DNA of 64,000 nucleotides from Hydrogenophaga crocea (GTDB lineage Bacteria > Pseudomonadota > Gammaproteobacteria > Burkholderiales > Burkholderiaceae_C), in assembly GCF_011388215.1 (NCBI RefSeq), contig NZ_CP049989.1, positions 558,001-622,000 on the forward strand. Reading direction: 5' to 3'. Below, in pieces: positions 60,181 to 64,000 of the stretch. Both the position numbers and the translations under genes were made by a program. The stretch's first letter is position 1. Each line of letters opens with the position of its first letter. A model generated the notes under the pieces. It was given only the letters and a program-made list of their open reading frames with translations, ran no database searches and had not been told where the DNA came from.

Positions 60181-61226
60181 AGCGCGATTCTTTCGTCGAC
60201 GAGATCGACGCCGCCCTGGGCGACGCCGCGCTGCGCTACCGGCGCGAGCGCTACGCCTTCGAACAACGCCAGCGCATGGACGCCGCATCGCGCCGCTTCG
60301 ACGCCGGGGCGTGGGCGCAGATGGCCGAGATGGGCTGGCTCAGCGTGGCCAGCGACGAGGCCGACGGCGGCCTGGGCCGACGCATCGGCTCGATCGCGTT
60401 GCTCGCGCGGCACACGGGCGCGGCCGGCATCAACGAGCCCTTGCTGTCGACCTGGATCGCGGCCGAGGTGCTGCGTGCGCACGGCAGCGGCGCGCAGCGC
60501 GCGCGCTGGCTTGAACCCCTGATGGCGGGCGGTCTGCGCGTGGCCTGCGCTTTCGGCGCCGACGCGAGCGCCGAGGACGGCGTCCTCACGGGCCGCTGCG
60601 AGGTGGTGCCCGACGCCGACATCGCCGACCTGCTGCTGCTGCAGGTGCAGGGCCGCTGGCATGCCGTGCGCGCTGGCGCCGCAGGCCTGCAGCGCGAGGC
60701 CTGTCCCTTGCTCGACGGCCGCGGTGCGGCCACGCTGCAGTTGCAGGCCTGCGCGGCCGAAGCCCTGCCCGTTCAGGCCCCCGACACGCCAGCGCAACTC
60801 GCGGGTCTGGCCGCGGCGGCCGATGCGCTGGGCGCGATGGAACTCGCCTTCGAACTCACCCTCGGGTACGTGAAGACGCGCGAACAGTTCGGCGCCCCCA
60901 TCGGCCAGCACCAGGTGGTGATGCACCGCACGGTCGACATGTACCTGCGGCTCATGGAGTCGCAGGCCGTGCTCGCGCAGGCGGTCGAGGCGCTGGCCTC
61001 CGGCGAGCCCGCGCGCGCGGCCGAGGTGCACGCGGCAAAGGCCTTCATCCCGCCGCAGGGCCGCCTGCTCGCCCAGGAGGCGGTGCAACTGCACGGCGGC
61101 ATCGGCATCACCGAGGAATACGCGGTGAGCCACTGCCTGCGCCGTGTGCTGGTGGACGAGCAGCTGTTCGGCCGCAGTGCCGAGCACCTGCAGCGTTTTG
61201 CCCAACCCCTGTCCGAGACGAGGTAA
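60177..61226 (+). CDS. Acyl-CoA dehydrogenase, second (smaller) of a pair
   Basis: A 349-residue dehydrogenase shorter than the first (usual about 380). It keeps the C-terminal domain (YVKTREQFGAPIGQHQVVMH and AVQLHGGIGITEEYAVSHCL) but the middle beta domain is weaker. It starts at a GTG within a GTGA overlap with the first dehydrogenase. Such coupled pairs form alpha2-beta2 heterotetramers in steroid side-chain (ChsE) and dicarboxylate (PimC/PimD) degradation. The two probably form a single enzyme. Confidence 0.87.
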   Translation: MKRDSFVDEIDAALGDAALRYRRERYAFEQRQRMDAASRRFDAGAWAQMAEMGWLSVASDEADGGLGRRIGSIALLARHTGAAGINEPLLSTWIAAEVLRAHGSGAQRARWLEPLMAGGLRVACAFGADASAEDGVLTGRCEVVPDADIADLLLLQVQGRWHAVRAGAAGLQREACPLLDGRGAATLQLQACAAEALPVQAPDTPAQLAGLAAAADALGAMELAFELTLGYVKTREQFGAPIGQHQVVMHRTVDMYLRLMESQAVLAQAVEALASGEPARAAEVHAAKAFIPPQGRLLAQEAVQLHGGIGITEEYAVSHCLRRVLVDEQLFGRSAEHLQRFAQPLSETR

Positions 61227-61230
61227 ACCC

Positions 61231-62025
61231 ATGCGATTCGACGACTACCAGTGCCTGCGCTTCTCGCGCCAGGGCCGCGTGCTCACCGTCGCGCTGAACC
61301 GGCCCGAGCAGCGCAACGCGGTCAATGGCCGCCTGCACAGCGAGCTCGCGCGTGTGTTCACCGATCTGCAGAACGACCCCGACTCCGACGTGATCGTGCT
61401 CACCGGCGAGGGCGCGGCCTTCTGCGCGGGCGGCGACATCGAGTGGATGCAGTCGCACGTGGACGACCCGAGCGCCTTCGAGCGCATGGCGCGCGAGGGC
61501 AAGGACATCGTCTTCACCCAGCTCGACCTGGAGAAGCCGCTGATCTGCAAGCTCAACGGCCACGCCACCGGCCTGGGCGCGAGCCTGGCGCTGCTCAGCG
61601 ACATCGTGCTGGCTTCGGCCGACGCGAAGATCGGCGATCCGCACGTGAGCGTGGGCCTGGTGGCCGGCGACGGCGGCGCGCTGATCTGGCCGCAGGTGGT
61701 GGGCTATGCGCGGGCGCGCAAGTACCTGTTCACCGGCGATCTGCTGAGCGCGCAGGAGGCCGAGCGCATCGGCCTGGTCACCGAGGTGCACCCGCGCGAC
61801 GCGCTCGACGCCGCCACCGACGCGCTCGCGCAGCGCATTGCCGCGGGCGCGACCATCGCCATCCGCTACACCAAGATCACCACCAACCTGCCGCTCAAGG
61901 CGCTGTTCCACGCGCACTTCGACGCCGGCCTGGCCTACGAATGCCTCTCCAACCGCAGCGCCGACCATGCCGAGGCGGTGCGGGCCTTCCGCGACCGGCG
62001 AAAGCCGGCCTTCACCGGCCGTTGA
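61231..62025 (+). CDS. Enoyl-CoA hydratase/isomerase family protein
   Basis: A 264-residue crotonase-fold protein. The oxyanion hole is read in GEGAAFCAGGDIEWM and NGHATGLGASLALLSDIVLA. It has Asp/Ala in place of one usual Glu, so it may be a hydratase with an altered active site or an isomerase. It hydrates the product of the dehydrogenases in the same operon. The ATG at 61231 has GAGG upstream. Confidence 0.9.
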   Translation: MRFDDYQCLRFSRQGRVLTVALNRPEQRNAVNGRLHSELARVFTDLQNDPDSDVIVLTGEGAAFCAGGDIEWMQSHVDDPSAFERMAREGKDIVFTQLDLEKPLICKLNGHATGLGASLALLSDIVLASADAKIGDPHVSVGLVAGDGGALIWPQVVGYARARKYLFTGDLLSAQEAERIGLVTEVHPRDALDAATDALAQRIAAGATIAIRYTKITTNLPLKALFHAHFDAGLAYECLSNRSADHAEAVRAFRDRRKPAFTGR

Positions 62026-62070
62026 ACCGGCCTGCCTTCTCCCCCCAACACCCATCCCAGGAGACAGACC

Positions 62071-63324
62071 ATGCGCAACCCCAACCGCAGGCACGTGCTG
62101 CAACTCGGCGCCGCCGGCGCCACGGCCCTGAGCTTTCCGCACCTGGCGCTCGCGCAGTCCGGGCCGCTGCGCATCGGCCTGATCACGCCGCTGTCGGGTC
62201 CGCAGGAGTTCATCGGCACCTACGTGAAGAACGGCGCCGAGATCGCGGTGGACCAGATCAACAAGGCCGGCGGCATCCTGGGCCGCCAGGTTGCGCTCGA
62301 GATCCGCGACGACAAGGCCAACCCCGCGGCTGCGCTGGCCGCGGCGCGCGAGCTGCTGGGCATGGGCATCAACCTGCACGTGGGCGGCATCTCGAGCGCG
62401 GTGGTGCTGGCGCTCGCACCCGTGATGGCGCAGGAGAAGGGCGTGCACCTGACCTGCGGCGCGGGCACCGAGAAGATGAACCACGAGGCCTATTCGGAGA
62501 ACATGTTCCGCCCCGGCGACAGCCCCGACGCGCGCGGCCGCGCGCAGGCGCGCCTGATGGCCGAGAAGTACCCCGACGTGACGCGCTGGACCGGCCTGAT
62601 CCCCGACCACGAATACGGCCGCACCATGTGGGGCATCTTCGTCGACGGCCTGCTCGAGTTCTACCCGGCGATCGCGAAGAAAAAGCCCGAGATCCTCGAC
62701 CCCATCCTCATGCCCTACGGCGTGTCCGACTACCGCAACGGCATCACCGCGGCGCTGCGCGTGCAGGCCGAGGGCTGCTTCAACGCCACCTACGGCGGCG
62801 ACGCCATCACCATGTTCCAGCAGGCGCGCGGCTTCGGCCTGATGCAGCGCTACAAGGTGGTGTGCGACGCGGCCAACGAATTCCTGGTGGCGCGCGGCAT
62901 GAAGCAGCAACTGCCGCCCCAATGGACCGGCATGCACTACTACGCCGCCGCCAACAAGGGCAACGCCATGAGCGACCGCTTCGTGGCCGACTACACCGCC
63001 AAGACGCGCGACCCCGAGCCGCTGGGCTGGGCGGCCGAGGCCCACGCGGCGATCTATGCGCTGGCCCGCGCGGCCGAGAAGGGCAAGTCCACCGAAACGC
63101 GCTCGGTCATCGCCAGCCTCAAGGGCCTCACCTGGGACACCGTGACCGGCCCGCGCACCATGCGCGCCGAAGACAACCAGGCCGTCAAGGACGTGGAGCT
63201 GGTGTTCATCGAACCCGCGAGCACCGACAAGGGCTACCAGGTGGGGCAGTACATCAAGGTCGACGGCAAGTCGGTGATCCTGCCGCCGTCGCCGGGCCAG
63301 AAGCTCAAGCTGCGCACCGCCTGA
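62071..63324 (+). CDS. Branched-chain-type ABC transporter substrate-binding protein
   Basis: A 417-residue periplasmic binding protein of the LivK/type-1 receptor fold. The N-terminus RNPNRRHVLQLGAAGATALS includes an RR motif, suggesting a Tat-type signal. LRIGLITPLSGPQEFIGTYV and GAEIAVDQINKAGGILGRQV are family blocks. AGGAGACAG lies upstream of the ATG. Given its position downstream of the acyl-CoA genes it probably captures an organic acid or aromatic compound fed to that pathway. Confidence 0.9.
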   Translation: MRNPNRRHVLQLGAAGATALSFPHLALAQSGPLRIGLITPLSGPQEFIGTYVKNGAEIAVDQINKAGGILGRQVALEIRDDKANPAAALAAARELLGMGINLHVGGISSAVVLALAPVMAQEKGVHLTCGAGTEKMNHEAYSENMFRPGDSPDARGRAQARLMAEKYPDVTRWTGLIPDHEYGRTMWGIFVDGLLEFYPAIAKKKPEILDPILMPYGVSDYRNGITAALRVQAEGCFNATYGGDAITMFQQARGFGLMQRYKVVCDAANEFLVARGMKQQLPPQWTGMHYYAAANKGNAMSDRFVADYTAKTRDPEPLGWAAEAHAAIYALARAAEKGKSTETRSVIASLKGLTWDTVTGPRTMRAEDNQAVKDVELVFIEPASTDKGYQVGQYIKVDGKSVILPPSPGQKLKLRTA

Positions 63325-63331
63325 GCGCGCG

Positions 63332-64000
63332 ATGGCCGCCGACCTCCTGACCCTGCTGGTCAACAGCCTCACCTGGGCCATGGCCACCTTCCTGGTGGCC
63401 GCGGGCCTCACCCTGGTGTTCGGCACCCTGCACATCCTGAACTTCTCGCACGGCGGCTTCTTCATGATCGGCGCCTACGCGGCCTACTCGATCGCGCAGT
63501 GGCTGGGCGCGAGCGATTCCACCGCGGTCTACCTCGTGGGCACGCTGGCCGCGGGCCTGCTGGTGGCGCTGCTCGGGCTGCTGGTCGACCGGCTGGTGCT
63601 GCGCCGCCTCGCGGGCGTGGAGGATGCCTACATCCTGATCGCCACCTACGCGCTGCTGCTGGTGTGCGAAGGCGCGACCAAGCTCGTGTGGGGCCTCAAG
63701 TACCACAGCGTGATGCCGCCGCAGGCGCTCGACGGCGCCTGGGTGCTGGGCAACGCCGTGGTGCCGCGCATGTCGCTGTTCATCATCGCGGCCGGCGTGC
63801 TGAGCTTCATCGCGCTCGAGGTCTTCCTCAACCGCACGCGCGCGGGCCGGCTGGTGAAGGCCATCGCGGTCGACCCGTGGATGGCGCGGCTCATGGGCAT
63901 CAACGTGCGGCGCGTCTACACCGCCACGGTGGCGCTGGGCTTCGGCCTGGCGGGTCTGGCGGGCGGCACGCTGCTGGCCAACCAGGCGCTGTCGCCCTCG
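63332..64000 (+). CDS. livH: Branched-chain-type ABC transporter permease LivH, 5' part
   Basis: The first 223 codons of a LivH-like permease; the frame is open to the window edge. It starts MAADLLTLLVNSLTWAMATF, with GLTLVFGTLHILNFSHGGFF as the conserved LivH block and LVKAIAVDPWMARLMGINVR as the loop that contacts the ATPase. It begins seven bases after the binding-protein stop. The full protein should be about 290-300 residues, with livM, livG and livF expected downstream outside the window. Confidence 0.9.
   Translation, partial: MAADLLTLLVNSLTWAMATFLVAAGLTLVFGTLHILNFSHGGFFMIGAYAAYSIAQWLGASDSTAVYLVGTLAAGLLVALLGLLVDRLVLRRLAGVEDAYILIATYALLLVCEGATKLVWGLKYHSVMPPQALDGAWVLGNAVVPRMSLFIIAAGVLSFIALEVFLNRTRAGRLVKAIAVDPWMARLMGINVRRVYTATVALGFGLAGLAGGTLLANQALSPS

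Noticed and set aside
1..64000. tRNA or rRNA genes, insertion sequences, prophage, integrase or CRISPR
   Set aside because: Intergenic gaps were read on both strands and none was seen. A covariance-model scan would be needed to exclude small RNA genes.

Overview
The window is very GC-rich, densely coded bacterial chromosome and looks like a betaproteobacterium of the Comamonadaceae type (Hydrogenophaga/Acidovorax/Variovorax-like). This rests on protein make-up: a 394-residue BktB-like thiolase, proteobacterial GshA, DUF2889, DUF924 and DUF2189 proteins, Anbu, and an ybhP-clsB-ybhN operon. No rRNA, tRNA, CRISPR array, insertion sequence or prophage was recognised. The genus is an inference.

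Layout. 1-3497 (minus): general amino-acid ABC importer aapJ-aapQ-aapM-aapP, with a perfect 32-nt palindrome between the binding-protein gene and the permeases. 3848-12434: acyl-CoA ligase, small membrane and housekeeping-like proteins, a BrnT/BrnA toxin-antitoxin pair, a cupin, a DUF2889 protein, a diheme cytochrome c and a serine hydrolase. 12431-16865 (minus): a MetE catalytic-core protein coupled to the hydrolase, a beta-ketothiolase, a histidine phosphatase, an SDR and an RluA-type pseudouridine synthase. 16900-23650: dusC, gshA, an SRPBCC protein, ylqF, a flavodoxin-fold oxidoreductase behind an FNR-like box, then small envelope proteins (DUF4399, DsbG-like, RcnB-like).

23959-30716 is a cell-surface block: a secreted VolA-like lipase, then a predicted outer-membrane beta-barrel protein whose stop codon overlaps the start of a 993-residue Ig-like repeat protein. 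30762-40923 mixes RNA modification (DTW protein, GlnRS), pyroglutamyl peptidase, a kinase-like phosphotransferase, a lower-GC membrane protein and surface lipoproteins. 40939-43093 is a LytTR two-component operon led by a 2TM protein. It is followed by uppP, a PAS histidine kinase, an alpha/beta hydrolase, Anbu and mutS.

50572-53515 is the ybhP-clsB-ybhN membrane-lipid operon. An AT-rich junction follows, with an HTH/AbiEii toxin-antitoxin module. Then come a histidine kinase-like protein with a decayed ATPase domain, divergent from a LuxR regulator, a BrkB-type membrane protein and a KGG stress protein with a strong terminator.

58137-64000 is a catabolic acyl-CoA locus: a TetR regulator, a palindromic operator, two coupled acyl-CoA dehydrogenases, an enoyl-CoA hydratase and the start of a branched-chain-type ABC importer that runs off the window. 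The most unusual items are the barrel/Ig-repeat pair, the HTH/AbiEii module at the ybhN junction, the decayed histidine kinase, the folate-domain-free MetE core and the paired dehydrogenases.
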